Source: Bacteroidia bacterium
Lineage (GTDB): Bacteria; Bacteroidota; Bacteroidia; Chitinophagales; Saprospiraceae
DNA length: 64,000 nt
Assembly: GCA_030430845.1 (NCBI GenBank)
Contig: JAUIKE010000005.1
Location: forward strand, 31,435-95,434
Reading direction: 5' to 3'
Program-made: the position numbers and the translations under genes
Shown here: positions 33,398 through 43,174 of the stretch, piece by piece
How positions within the stretch are numbered: the first letter of the stretch is position 1
How the letters are laid out: each line of letters opens with the position of its first letter
The notes under the pieces: generated by a model
The model's input: only the letters and a program-made list of their open reading frames with translations
Told to the model about the DNA's origin: nothing
The model's database searches: none

Positions 33398-33584
33398 TAT
33401 CGCTATTTTCAGATGTTAACGGAATGTCGTCTTCGAGTGGAAGATTAGACATCTTTTTAATAAAATCAGGGTTTGTGCGGAAAGCGGTTATCACACTGAT
33501 CGTGAAAATGGTGAAAAAGGTGATTAGGGCAAAAATGGCCATCCAGTTGATTTCCCCCGCACTCTCTAAAAGATATTTATACAT
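33387..33584 (-). CDS. CcoQ-like small membrane subunit
   Basis: 65 residues from the ATG at 33584 (MYKYLLESAGEINWMAIFAL); a longer frame to 33632 runs through the hairpin and is unlikely. One membrane helix (residues about 14-34) is followed by a charged tail (RTNPDFIKKMSNLPLEDDIPL). Position between ccoNO and ccoP, small size and single helix fit CcoQ or a positional equivalent; sequence alone does not prove it. Its end overlaps the ccoP start. Confidence 0.7.
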   Translation of the reverse strand: MYKYLLESAGEINWMAIFALITFFTIFTISVITAFRTNPDFIKKMSNLPLEDDIPLTSENSDNEK

Positions 33585-33608
33585 AACTTTTGTTTTTACG
33601 CTAATGAA

Positions 33609-33628
33609 AGCTGCCCGCACGGGCAGCT
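33609..33628. repeat. Hairpin between ccoNO and the CcoQ-like gene
   Basis: AGCTGCCCG (33609-33617) pairs with CGGGCAGCT (33620-33628). It occupies the 52-bp gap inside the operon and could adjust relative expression or mRNA stability. Confidence 0.7.
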
Positions 33629-33636
33629 CCATTTTC

Positions 33637-35769
33637 TTAATTACCAGCTTGTGGTTTTGGATTAATATCTGTTCCTAATCTTTGTAAGTATGCGATCAAT
33701 GCGATGATTTCACGAGTTTCCAGATTTTCTTGCTCAATACCGTCCTTCCGCAAACTTTCAGCAACAATTCGGGCCTGCTTTTGTAAGTCTTCGACAGCTA
33801 TCTCCTCATAGCCTGCAGGGTATGGTGTACCCAGGAACTGAAGCGTACGGATCTTGTCAGGTATTGAATTGGTGTTAAGTTCTCTTCTCAGCAGCCAGGG
33901 ATAAGGAGGCATAATCGAGTTCGGTGACATACTTTCAGGGTCCAGCATGTGGTTGTAATGCCAGCTGTCCGGATATTTGCCACCAACTCTGTGTAAGTCC
34001 GGCCCTGTACGTTTAGACCCCCATAGGAATGGACGATCGTAAATGAATTCACCAGACTTGGAGTATTCTCCGTAACGTTCTGTCTCAGAGCGGAACGGAC
34101 GTATCATTTGAGAGTGACAACCCAAACATCCTTCGCGGATGTAAATATCACGTCCGGCTAATTCAAGCGGCGTGTAAGGCTGGACAGACTCAATCTTCGG
34201 CACTTGCTCGTCGATCATTACCATTGGGAAGATCTCAACCATCCCTCCGATGAGAATTGCAATGGTTGCTCCAATCAATAATTGTACAGGACGTCTTTCA
34301 ATCCATCTGTGCCAGTGCTCGCCCTTATGTTTAACGTGTACTTCACGCGCAGGTGCTTCCGTCTCTTCATAGGCCAGTAATTTTCCTTTGGACATCGTCT
34401 TCCATAAGTTAATAACGGCCATGATCATACCAGCAAAATAAAGGGTTCCTCCTAATGCTCTCAATGCGTACATCGGAATCAGCTGAGTCACCGTTTCCAG
34501 AAAGTTTCCGTACTGAAGGAATCCGTCAGGAGTAAACTGTTTCCACATCAAGCTCTGCGTCCAGCCTGCCCAATAAAGAGGGATGGCATAGAACAAGATA
34601 CCCAGGGTGCCGATCCAGAAGTGGGAGTTAGCCATTTTCATGGAGTGTAGCCTGGTTTGGAAGATCCGAGGGATTAACCAGTATAGAATACCAAAGGTCA
34701 AAAATCCATTCCAGCCTAAGGTGCCGATGTGCACGTGACCGATGGTCCAGTCCGTATAGTGACTAATGGCATTAACAGATTTTAAAGAAAGCATTGGACC
34801 TTCGAAGGTGGCCATACCATAAGCGGTAACAGCTACTACCATAAACTTAAGGATAGGATCTTGGCGAACCCGGTCCCATGCTCCTCTCAAGGTCAGTAAG
34901 CCATTCAGCATACCACCCCAGGATGGAGCAATCAGCATGATAGAGAATACCGTGCCAAGCGACTGCGCCCAGTCTGGCAAAGAGGTGTACAATAAATGGT
35001 GAGGTCCTGCCCAGATATATATGAAGATCAATGCCCAAAAGTGGATGATCGAGAGTTTATAGGAATAAACCGGACGGTTAGCTGCTTTTGGCAGGAAGTA
35101 GTACATCAAGCCCAGGTATGGAGTGGTGAGGAAGAATGCCACTGCATTGTGACCGTACCACCACTGAACTAAGGCATCCTGAACACCTGCAAAAACAGGG
35201 TATGACTTCCACATATTAACGGGGATTTCCAGGTTGTTTCCAACATGGAGCACCGTGACGGTTACCCAGGTAGCAATATAGAACCAAATCGCTACATAAA
35301 GGTGATTTTCCCGGCGCTTGAGTATGGTACCGAACATATTGATACCAAAAATGATCCAGACCACTGCAATTGCAATGTCAATGGGCCATTCCAATTCTGC
35401 ATATTCCTTGGCGCTTGTAATACCAAGCGGCAAGGTGATTGCAGCTGCCAGAATAATGGCTTGCCATCCCCAAAAGTGCAGGTTACTTAATAACTTGCTA
35501 TACATAGAAGTCTTCAGCAAACGCTGCAAAGAGTAATAAACGCCCATAAAAATACCGTTACCCACAAATGCAAAAATCGCTGCATTGGTATGTAACGGAC
35601 GAATACGGCCAAAGGTCGTCTCTGCGATTCCAAAGTTTAGCGCCGGCATAACCAGTTGAAGAGCTGCTATCAAGCCCACTAGCATACCAATCACACCAAA
35701 AATAATAGTGGCTACCGCAAAGTTGCGAACAATGGCATTGTCGTACGCAAATTTTTCTACTTGTGCCAT
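33637..35769 (-). CDS. ccoNO: Fused CcoN-CcoO core of cbb3-type cytochrome c oxidase
   Basis: 710 residues. Residues 1 to about 475 are CcoN (haem-copper oxidase subunit I), with about 12 helices and motifs such as IRPLHTNAAIFAFVGNGIFM, QWWYGHNAVAFFLTTPYLGL, YIWAGPHHLLYTSLPDW and HYTDWTIGHVHIGTLGWNGF that carry the haem and CuB ligands. After a linker (KGEHWHRWIERRP) comes CcoO: a membrane helix, then the c-haem site IREGCLGCHSQMIRPF near residue 545 and GPDLHRVGGKYPDSWHYNHM. In many proteobacteria these are two proteins; the fusion is common in Bacteroidota. It reduces O2 to water at low oxygen. Confidence 0.96.
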   Translation of the reverse strand: MAQVEKFAYDNAIVRNFAVATIIFGVIGMLVGLIAALQLVMPALNFGIAETTFGRIRPLHTNAAIFAFVGNGIFMGVYYSLQRLLKTSMYSKLLSNLHFWGWQAIILAAAITLPLGITSAKEYAELEWPIDIAIAVVWIIFGINMFGTILKRRENHLYVAIWFYIATWVTVTVLHVGNNLEIPVNMWKSYPVFAGVQDALVQWWYGHNAVAFFLTTPYLGLMYYFLPKAANRPVYSYKLSIIHFWALIFIYIWAGPHHLLYTSLPDWAQSLGTVFSIMLIAPSWGGMLNGLLTLRGAWDRVRQDPILKFMVVAVTAYGMATFEGPMLSLKSVNAISHYTDWTIGHVHIGTLGWNGFLTFGILYWLIPRIFQTRLHSMKMANSHFWIGTLGILFYAIPLYWAGWTQSLMWKQFTPDGFLQYGNFLETVTQLIPMYALRALGGTLYFAGMIMAVINLWKTMSKGKLLAYEETEAPAREVHVKHKGEHWHRWIERRPVQLLIGATIAILIGGMVEIFPMVMIDEQVPKIESVQPYTPLELAGRDIYIREGCLGCHSQMIRPFRSETERYGEYSKSGEFIYDRPFLWGSKRTGPDLHRVGGKYPDSWHYNHMLDPESMSPNSIMPPYPWLLRRELNTNSIPDKIRTLQFLGTPYPAGYEEIAVEDLQKQARIVAESLRKDGIEQENLETREIIALIAYLQRLGTDINPKPQAGN

Positions 35770-35783
35770 TAGGTCAGAATTTT

Positions 35784-35948
35784 TTAAGATTTATTGTTTT
35801 CTGTTTGTTGTTCCTTGTCCAGCAGAATCCTTACCGATGGGGTGTAATCATCGTCGTATTGTCCACTCTTTACCGCCCACAAAAAGGCCATCAGAAAGCC
35901 AAGGGCAATAACCAAACTCAAAAGGATTAAAAGTATAATTACCTTCAT
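35784..35948 (-). CDS. ccoS: CcoS-type cbb3 oxidase assembly protein
   Basis: 54 residues, read directly from the reverse strand: MKVIILLILLSLVIALGFLM, then AFLWAVKSGQYDDDYTPSVR, then a polar tail. One N-terminal helix followed by a W..K.GQ[YF]DD-type motif is the CcoS pattern. CcoS is needed for cofactor insertion into the cbb3 oxidase. The stop lies 14 bp before the ccoNO start, so the two are surely co-transcribed. A CRP/FNR-like palindrome lies about 70 bp upstream. Confidence 0.9.
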   Translation of the reverse strand: MKVIILLILLSLVIALGFLMAFLWAVKSGQYDDDYTPSVRILLDKEQQTENNKS

Positions 35949-36016
35949 TTTTAGATAATTTTGTGCAAGATACCGGCCGTGATTCCGCTGCCTTATGATA
36001 ATGATCAGATCAAATA

Positions 36017-36030
36017 GTGATTTTTGTCAT
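36017..36030. promoter_or_regulatory. CRP/FNR-like palindrome upstream of ccoS-ccoNO
   Basis: GTGA-TTTTTG-TCAT, close to the CRP/FNR half-site arrangement (GTGA-N6-TCAC) and to the site at 38797-38810. It is 69 bp upstream of the ccoS start. The regulator is not in this window. Confidence 0.45.
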
Positions 36031-36219
36031 CATTTTGTCAGCACCGTTATCGGGGAGTGAATAGTACCTTTATAATGGTAAAAAGTACCATTTTTATGTC
36101 TCCTCAATGATCCAATCTTCAGCCTAAAACCATGTTTAGTCCCAAAATCTTAATCTCGCTATTATAATATTTAAATATAAATATATTTATATGATTATTT
36201 AGTTCTATTCTGTTTTTTC

Positions 36220-38676
36220 TCACAAGCCCATTTTTCTCGCCACCACATTGCTCGAAATCATGCCAAATGTAACGATGGAAATGGAACTCAAAGGCATCAA
36301 TATCGCCGCCACAATCGGTGATAAGGCCCCCTGAACGGCAAAACTTAATCCTATAATATTGTACACTAATGCAAAGGCATAGGCCCAGTACACCAATCGG
36401 ATACTCCAGCGACTGAATTCCATGAAGGTCGGTAAGGCAGAAAACCGTCGGGCTTCCAGGATCGCATCACAAGCCGGCGTAAAATTGTTGGTGTTTTCAG
36501 AAATGACCAGCCCGGCATCACTTTGTTGTAAAGCTCCCGCATCGTTGAGCCCGTCTCCTAACATCATGACTTCTTTGCCTTCTGCCTGTAGCTGTTTGAC
36601 GAATTGAAGCTTGTCTTTCGGGCTTTGCCGATAGTACAATTGTCCATCTTTAAAGATGGGAGCTAGTAAACTTTTCGTGTTGTCATTATCCCCGGATAAG
36701 AGATATACCTGACCCCTGTTTTTGAAGTACTCCAATACTTCCCAGGTGCCTTCTCTAAAAAGATTATCCATCCGGAAAAAACCTCTGATTTGATTATTGA
36801 CCTGGAGGTAAACACCGCCTTCTTCAGGAGTGTCATCTTCCAGTAAATCATCCATGAAACTGGCAGATCCTATCTTTGTAAAGTTCTGATTAACAAGGGA
36901 TTGTATTCCTTTTCCTATTACTTCTTTCCATTCCGAAACAGTGGCTAATTCCGTTTTGTCCATCCTAACTTCTTCCTCAGGCCAATTTGAAAGGTATTGA
37001 TGTATCCTTCTGCTGGCAGGGTGTCCCGAGCGCTCCGTCAATTGAATAATGGCCTGGCGTTCTGCCTTACTTAAAGGCGCTCCTACAAATTCCACCTGCC
37101 CGCCTTCCCGGATGGTGATCGTCCCTGTTTTATCAAATATCGTATCTTTTATCAGTGCCAGGCGCTCGATTATGGAAGTGTTTTTTAGGAAAAAACCGTG
37201 CCGCCCCAAAATCCTGATCGCATTGCCAAAAATAAAAGGAATAGCCAGCGCCACTGCGCAAGGACAGGCAATGATCAATACCGCGGTAAAAGCATTGATC
37301 GCAATGGAAGTATCTGTAGTGAGCCAGTAAAACAAGGTGGCAAATGCAATCAATAAGATCACAATAGTAAAGGCTTTTCCCACTTTGTCGGCCAGCTTAA
37401 CGGTGTTGGAGTCTACTTTTTTTGTGAAGGCTTCATCGTTCCACAATTCGGTCAAATAGGATTGAGATACTTTTCGGGTCAGGCTCAGTTCAATAGGAGA
37501 GGAGCCGACCTGCCGGCCTCCTGCAAATACTTTATCGCCGGTTTTGCAGCTAACAGGGGCTGATTCGCCCGTGACAAAACTGTAATCAATCTGGGCTTCT
37601 CCTTTTAACAGTACAGCATCCGCCGGGATCAACTCCTGGTGTTTGACAAGGATATTGTCGCCCGGATTCAGGCGATCCAACGAAACAGACTCCGTGCCTT
37701 CCTCGGTCTTTAACAGCGCCGCGATTGGAAAATAGGATTTATAATCGCGCTCAAAGGATATGTGATGATAGGTGCGCTGCTGGAACCACTTGCCGATCAA
37801 AAGGAAAAAGACCAGCCCGGCCAGGCTGTCCAGGTAACCGGAACCCGTATGCGTTAGAATCTCAAAAACAGAACGCCCAAAAAGAGTGAGGATGCCCAAA
37901 GAGATCGGCACATCTATATTCAATGTTTTTTGCTTCAGTCCTTGCCAGGCTGATTGGAGGTAATCGGAGCCACTGTAAAAGACCAGCGGAAGAGCCAGAA
38001 TAATGTTCAAATAGCCGAATACCTGAAAGAACATCCCGTCAGTGGTTTTATTCAAGCCGAGATATTCCGGAAAACTCAGCAGCATGATGTTGCCAAAAGC
38101 AAAACCGGCAACCCCCATTTTATAATAGAACTTGCGCTCGATCACGGGCTTTTCTTCCTGATCAAGATCTCCGAGGTTGATGTTTGGAGCATAACCGATA
38201 CTGGCCAGCAATTCCACGATCTTGCGCAGCGAACTGCTTTCTTCCAGGTAGGTAATGAATATTTCTTTTTTTAGGAAATTTACCCTGGATTGGGTGATGC
38301 CGTCATTGAGCTTGTATAAATTCTCCAGTAGCCAAATGCAGGACGCACAATGAATTTGAGGTAGGTAAAAGCTAACTTTGCTGGTCTTCCCATCTGTAAA
38401 GTCAAGTAAGCGATCTGTGACGGAGGGATCATCCAAAAAAGCATATTCAAGACTGGCTTTCCCCTTTAAGGAAATACCGGCATTCTCATCCAGGTCATAA
38501 TACCGGCACATGTCATTGTTGTTCAGGATCTCATAGACCGTTTTGCATCCTTCACAGCAAAATGCCTTGTCCTCCAATACCACCTTTTCTGTGTCACAAG
38601 CTTCTCCGCAGTGATAACAGGAGTTATTTACTGAAACCCTTGATTCTCCATGTGCCTCTTTGGCTTGAATGTCCAT
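36220..38676 (-). CDS. ccoI: CcoI/FixI-type copper-transporting P1B ATPase
   Basis: 818 residues. An N-terminal Cys-rich metal-binding segment (CYHCGEACDTEKV, FCCEGCKTVYEIL) and an HMA-like domain with QIHCASCIWLLENL precede the membrane core. The transport motif CPCAVALAIPF lies near residue 469, the phosphorylation site FDKTGTIT near 514, and the hinge GDGLNDAGALQQSDAG near 705. A CPC-containing ATPase in a cbb3 locus delivers copper to the oxidase. It is the first gene of the locus but 271 bp upstream of ccoS, so probably a separate transcription unit; each unit has a CRP/FNR-like site. Confidence 0.95.
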   Translation of the reverse strand: MDIQAKEAHGESRVSVNNSCYHCGEACDTEKVVLEDKAFCCEGCKTVYEILNNNDMCRYYDLDENAGISLKGKASLEYAFLDDPSVTDRLLDFTDGKTSKVSFYLPQIHCASCIWLLENLYKLNDGITQSRVNFLKKEIFITYLEESSSLRKIVELLASIGYAPNINLGDLDQEEKPVIERKFYYKMGVAGFAFGNIMLLSFPEYLGLNKTTDGMFFQVFGYLNIILALPLVFYSGSDYLQSAWQGLKQKTLNIDVPISLGILTLFGRSVFEILTHTGSGYLDSLAGLVFFLLIGKWFQQRTYHHISFERDYKSYFPIAALLKTEEGTESVSLDRLNPGDNILVKHQELIPADAVLLKGEAQIDYSFVTGESAPVSCKTGDKVFAGGRQVGSSPIELSLTRKVSQSYLTELWNDEAFTKKVDSNTVKLADKVGKAFTIVILLIAFATLFYWLTTDTSIAINAFTAVLIIACPCAVALAIPFIFGNAIRILGRHGFFLKNTSIIERLALIKDTIFDKTGTITIREGGQVEFVGAPLSKAERQAIIQLTERSGHPASRRIHQYLSNWPEEEVRMDKTELATVSEWKEVIGKGIQSLVNQNFTKIGSASFMDDLLEDDTPEEGGVYLQVNNQIRGFFRMDNLFREGTWEVLEYFKNRGQVYLLSGDNDNTKSLLAPIFKDGQLYYRQSPKDKLQFVKQLQAEGKEVMMLGDGLNDAGALQQSDAGLVISENTNNFTPACDAILEARRFSALPTFMEFSRWSIRLVYWAYAFALVYNIIGLSFAVQGALSPIVAAILMPLSSISIVTFGMISSNVVARKMGL

Positions 38677-38796
38677 CTTCAGTAATTACTTTTTAAATTG
38701 GCTTTTATTGATCTAGGTGCGATGAAAGGTAATAATTCTTGCTGACTTATCACTTCAAAAACACCATAAAACTACCATATAAACCAGCTGATCTTG

Positions 38797-38810
38797 GTGA
38801 TAAATGTCAC
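38797..38810. promoter_or_regulatory. CRP/FNR-like palindrome upstream of ccoI
   Basis: GTGA-TAAATG-TCAC, an exact GTGA/TCAC dyad extended by G and C on each side, 121 bp upstream of the ccoI start and about 95 bp upstream of the divergent gene at 38905. It resembles the site before ccoS. Confidence 0.5.
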
Positions 38811-38904
38811 CCAGCTCAAAAACATTTCTCTCTGCATTTCCCTTGGAAAATTCGGAACCTTAACATTAAGGCCTTTTGTTGAATTTTTAATAAAGATTTT
38901 TCTC

Positions 38905-40344
38905 ATGCGCTTAAACATTATTCTCTTTTTTGCACTGTTGTGTCCCACTATTTTTTGGGGACAGATTGTGGTAAATGAGCAAAAATTTGACCGTTCTAAG
39001 CTCGAATTCCATATTTTTTTGGAAAACCAGGGTACGGAAACGGTCGAAATTCAAGCCATTGGAATCGCCAGTTCTTACGTTTCGCTGGATGTTTGTAATC
39101 GGGCAGAAAAGACAGTACACCTTTCGGAAAGCCATATGGTGGACTTTGAAGTCGACAAAGTGGAAACCATTCGTAATTTACTTCGGCCTGTTGTCATCCA
39201 GGCAGGGGAGGAAAAGGGCATTCTCATCCGGGCCAATCCTTTACCAGAGGCCATCTGTGATTATTGGGAAGCAGATATTACAGGTATACTGGGGTTCAGC
39301 AATATGCAAAAATGGTATTCGCAGGCCGTTACTATTTCTGAAGACGATTATTATAACTTTAATGATTGGCTGGATCAGTTGGAACAAAAAAAGGGGCAAA
39401 AATTTATTTTTGAGCCGGATAGGTTGAGCAGACTTCAATTAGTGGAATGGCTGGAAAACCCTGCTGAAGATAAGATCGTGCAGGCTTTAAATGCTTTCAA
39501 TGGTTTTTTCTGGCCTTCAGATGAAACCAAACGCCTACTTGAGCCTCTTTTAGAAGATCAAGATTCATTCATTCAGGCGGTGGCTCAGGACGCCAGAACA
39601 CAACAAAGCCGGAAGCTCACCCGGGCTATTCAGGTCTTAAAAGAACCGGATAATTTCCTGCCCAGCCAGAAGAAGAAAGCCATTCAGGGCTTAGGACTCG
39701 CAAAATATCAGCCGGCCGCCCCAGCAATATTGGACTTTTGGAGGAAGGACAATGAGATGGAACCTCACCTCATCGCCCGGACGCTGATACAAATCGACGA
39801 TCTTGCCATGCTCCCTGAATTGCTAACCATGGCCCTGGAATTCAAAAAAACAGCCGAAGAAAAAAGAGGTTTTTCTCATGATCGCTGGAAGTGGCTGACC
39901 ATTTCAGCACTTTTGGCTCATTACGGCTATGAGAAAGCTCAATCATTATTGGATGATTGCCTCCGTTCTGTGCTGGATAATTATGAGTATCCGGAATTGA
40001 GACTTATCCTGGAAGCACTGCAACGTTCTGATCAGGATGCTTTGAAAAAATCTTTGACTCCTTTCTATAAAGAAGCCATTAAGGTTAACTTTTCCGATGA
40101 TTTTACCCTGGCAGTTTTACCGCTTTATATGAACTATGTTGAGTTGAGTAATGAGGAGAAAATTAAGATATTGGAACCTTATCTGAATTCTCAGCATATA
40201 GGCCTTCAGCTGGAAGCTATTGAACTGACCGGAAAACATCGGCTGCAAGCACTGCGTCCTGTTTTGGAAAAGCTATTATCTGAAACGGACCTGTGGGAAA
40301 AAAGGTATTATTTGGCTGAAAGTTTGAGAAACTTGCGGAAATAA
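38905..40344 (+). CDS. Exported protein with Ig-like N-terminus and HEAT-like repeats
   Basis: 479 residues from the ATG at 38905 (MRLNIILFFALLCPTIFWGQ), which is a clear signal peptide; the open frame extends upstream to 38794 but that runs through the CRP/FNR-like site. Residues about 20-150 look like a beta-sandwich (EFHIFLENQGTETVEIQAIG). From about 200 the protein is helical with HEAT-like pairs (FLPSQKKKAIQGLGLAKYQP, PHLIARTLIQIDDLAMLPEL, HIGLQLEAIELTGKHRLQAL). No enzyme motif. A scaffold or binding role in the periplasm is possible. It is divergent from ccoI; no functional link is evident. Confidence 0.72.
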   Translation: MRLNIILFFALLCPTIFWGQIVVNEQKFDRSKLEFHIFLENQGTETVEIQAIGIASSYVSLDVCNRAEKTVHLSESHMVDFEVDKVETIRNLLRPVVIQAGEEKGILIRANPLPEAICDYWEADITGILGFSNMQKWYSQAVTISEDDYYNFNDWLDQLEQKKGQKFIFEPDRLSRLQLVEWLENPAEDKIVQALNAFNGFFWPSDETKRLLEPLLEDQDSFIQAVAQDARTQQSRKLTRAIQVLKEPDNFLPSQKKKAIQGLGLAKYQPAAPAILDFWRKDNEMEPHLIARTLIQIDDLAMLPELLTMALEFKKTAEEKRGFSHDRWKWLTISALLAHYGYEKAQSLLDDCLRSVLDNYEYPELRLILEALQRSDQDALKKSLTPFYKEAIKVNFSDDFTLAVLPLYMNYVELSNEEKIKILEPYLNSQHIGLQLEAIELTGKHRLQALRPVLEKLLSETDLWEKRYYLAESLRNLRK

Positions 40345-40456
40345 ACTATTGACAACCAACATTATCTTTTCATTTGCCGTCTTTATGATCGGGTAAATGT
40401 TAATTCTTTTCTTTTTTTTCAATTAAAACAGGGAGCACTGCGTTTTGTAAAATGAT

Positions 40457-42988
40457 TTGGTAAACAAACTAACTACCACTAAATCGAGTTTCCCTAAACG
40501 AACAACCCAATACAACTTGAAAACTAAGATTGTTCTCCTCAGCGCTATACTGTTTTTTTCAATGAGCATCCTCACCGCTCAGGTAAATGGCAGGATATTG
40601 GATCAAAACGGCGAGCCGCTTCCTTTTGCCAGCGTCTATGTTAAAGGGACTTCCAGAGGAACGACCTCCAATGTGGAAGGTCGATTTACGTTGAATGTAG
40701 ATAAAGGTGTCCATGAGTTGGTTTTTCAATACATCGGATACAAACAGTTGATCAAAGAAGTAGCCGTTGGCGACCAAGCCCTGGAATTAGAGGTGGTTAT
40801 GGAAGAGGAAGCTGTAAAATTAGCAGAAGTCGTAGTGCGTGCTGATCAGGAAGACCCAGCTTACAGAGTGATCAGAGAGGCCATTGCCAAACGAAAATAT
40901 TTCCTCGATCTGGTCGATACGTATTCTTGTGATGTCTACATTAAAGGGAACATTAAGTTTTTAAACGCACCTGAAAAGTTTCTCGGCCAGGAAATCGGCG
41001 ATATGGACGGCAACCTGGATTCTAACCGGCAGGGCATTATTTATTTGTCGGAATCCGAAGCTAAGCTCTATTTCAAACAGCCCGACAAATACAAGGAGAT
41101 CATGAAATCCACCAAGGTCAGCGGGAATGATAACGGCTTTGGCTTTAATCAGGCCTCCGAAATGGATTTTAATCTCTACCGGAATTATGCCTTGTACAAC
41201 CGACAGATCATTTCCCCCATTGCATCTAACGCTCTGGGATATTACCGATATCGTTTGGAGGGCACCTTCTTTGATCAGGAAGGCCATATGATCAATAAAA
41301 TTGAGGTGATACCGAAGCGAAGTGAAGATCCCGTTTACAAGGGATACATATATATAATAGAGGATGTTTGGAATATTCAGAGCGTGGATCTGACACTCAT
41401 GTCAGGAGCTATGAAGATACCCGGCCTGGATTCCCTGATGATCCAGCAGCAATACCTGCCGGTTGAGGAACCGGATGTTTGGAGGATCTTTTCGCAAACC
41501 ATTGATTTCCAAGCCGGATTGTTTGGGTTTAAACTGCGAGGGACTTTTACTGCTATTTATTCCGATTATGAAATTGAGCCGGAGGTACCTAAAGGTTTTT
41601 TCGATAATGAAATATTTTTGGTGGAAGAGGAAGCCAATGAACGGACGCTCGATTACTGGAAAGAAGTACGTCCCATTCCCCTGACGGAAGAAGAATCGAT
41701 CGATTATGTGAGGAAGGATAGTCTTCAGGAAATTCGGCAATCCAAGCCCTACCTGGATTCCGTGGATCAGAAGAACAATCGGTTTAAGCCCCTGGATCTT
41801 TTATTTGGATACAATTATCAGCGGTCCTATCGAAAGGAGTATTTCTCATTTGGCTCACCATTGACGACCATACAGTTCAACACGGTTCAAGGGTGGAATG
41901 GGAATCTGGATTTTGCTTACCGGCGGTTTTATGACGATTACAGTATGCGTTGGTTTTCAGTGAGTCCGAGGATCAATTACGGTTTTTCAGATCGGCAATT
42001 AAGAGTTTCAGCAAGTGTGATTTATAACTTTAATCGGACAAAATTTACTCGCCTTACCCTGGCCGGAGGAAGAACGACGGTCCAGTATAACAGTGTAAAC
42101 CCGATTAGCCCAACTGTCAACACCCAGTTTACACTCTGGTTTAGAGATAATTACATGAAAATTTATGAAAAAGAGTTTTTGTCCGCAGGACTGAATCACG
42201 AAATTTCTAATGGAATATACTTCACAGGATCGGTGGAATATGCCCGTCGAAAAGCACTGACGAACACGACTGATTACAGTTGGCGGCTTCGGGATGAAAT
42301 CGAATATTCCTCCAATAATCCTATAGATCCGGATTCCTTTGAAGCTGCTTTTAACCCTCACCAGGCCCTGGTGCTCAACCTGGCCCTGCGTTTTCGGCTG
42401 AATCAGCGATATTCGAATTTCCCGGGCCGTAAGTACATTGAAGGGTCGAAATGGCCCGATCTGTGGTTGGTTTATAAAAAAGGGGTAGCTGCTTTGGGAA
42501 GCGATGTAAATTATGATCGATTGGCAGTTCAGATCCGGGATTACTACATTCCCGCAGGTGTATGGGGCAGGAGTGTATTCCGCCTGGAGGCTGGGAAGTT
42601 TTTGAACAATACCGAGATGGAGTTTATCGATTACGAGCATTTTAACGGCAACCAAACCAGTATCGGCTATCCTGCCCGGTACAATTCCTCCTTTTTTAAG
42701 CTTCCGTATTATGATTTTAGCACCCAGGATGCCTATTTGGAATTACATGTGCAGCATTATTTTGAAGGTTTTGTACTGGACAAACTTCCTGCGATCAGAA
42801 AGCTCGGCTGGATGATGGTGGCGGGTGTGAAATACTTGAAAACCTCTGAGCAGCCAGGGTATACCGAATGGAGTGTAGGGATAGACAACATCGGGATCGG
42901 CCCGTTAAGAATATTTAGAGTGGACGGCGTTTTGCAAAGTTTTAATAATGATCTTGATTTTGGATTAATTTTCGGTATAAAACTATAA
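40457..42988 (+). CDS. DUF5686/carboxypeptidase-like regulatory domain outer-membrane protein
   Basis: Up to 843 residues. After a signal peptide ending SILTAQ, residues about 43-120 form a CarboxypepD_reg-like domain (VNGRILDQNGEPLPFASVYV, RGTTSNVEGRFTLNVD, LAEVVVRADQEDP). The rest matches the DUF5686 family: AYRVIREAIAKRKYFLDLVD, VYIKGNIKFLNAPEK, then a barrel-type C-terminus rich in aromatic strands. These proteins resemble TonB-dependent receptors without a plug; function is unknown. No ATG is available: the frame starts with TTG at 40457, and a TTG at 40517 would place the signal peptide at the N-terminus (MKTKIVLLSAI), which may be the real start. Confidence 0.85.
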   Translation: MVNKLTTTKSSFPKRTTQYNLKTKIVLLSAILFFSMSILTAQVNGRILDQNGEPLPFASVYVKGTSRGTTSNVEGRFTLNVDKGVHELVFQYIGYKQLIKEVAVGDQALELEVVMEEEAVKLAEVVVRADQEDPAYRVIREAIAKRKYFLDLVDTYSCDVYIKGNIKFLNAPEKFLGQEIGDMDGNLDSNRQGIIYLSESEAKLYFKQPDKYKEIMKSTKVSGNDNGFGFNQASEMDFNLYRNYALYNRQIISPIASNALGYYRYRLEGTFFDQEGHMINKIEVIPKRSEDPVYKGYIYIIEDVWNIQSVDLTLMSGAMKIPGLDSLMIQQQYLPVEEPDVWRIFSQTIDFQAGLFGFKLRGTFTAIYSDYEIEPEVPKGFFDNEIFLVEEEANERTLDYWKEVRPIPLTEEESIDYVRKDSLQEIRQSKPYLDSVDQKNNRFKPLDLLFGYNYQRSYRKEYFSFGSPLTTIQFNTVQGWNGNLDFAYRRFYDDYSMRWFSVSPRINYGFSDRQLRVSASVIYNFNRTKFTRLTLAGGRTTVQYNSVNPISPTVNTQFTLWFRDNYMKIYEKEFLSAGLNHEISNGIYFTGSVEYARRKALTNTTDYSWRLRDEIEYSSNNPIDPDSFEAAFNPHQALVLNLALRFRLNQRYSNFPGRKYIEGSKWPDLWLVYKKGVAALGSDVNYDRLAVQIRDYYIPAGVWGRSVFRLEAGKFLNNTEMEFIDYEHFNGNQTSIGYPARYNSSFFKLPYYDFSTQDAYLELHVQHYFEGFVLDKLPAIRKLGWMMVAGVKYLKTSEQPGYTEWSVGIDNIGIGPLRIFRVDGVLQSFNNDLDFGLIFGIKL

Positions 42989-43174
42989 TGAAATTGCCTG
43001 CTTCCGCTCAGTATCCTACCCTATTTCTATTATTTTTTGCCATCTGCCCAACCAATGAAGCCTTATTTTTTTTATTTAGAGAAAATTAAAGTATTTTCGT
43101 ACCAACTAGAGTTGGACGAATAAGAGGCTGGAAGACGACATCTATCTCGTGACTGCGACCTAATTTTACACGTA

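Noticed and set aside
36074..36092. Hairpin AATGGTA...TACCATT with T-run as terminator of ccoI
   Set aside because: The T-run is on the plus strand while ccoI is on the minus strand, no plus-strand gene ends here, and the stem is only 7 bp of mostly A/T pairs.
42008..42655. 215-codon reverse-strand open frame inside the DUF5686 gene
   Set aside because: Antisense shadow of a strongly supported gene; no signal or domain features.
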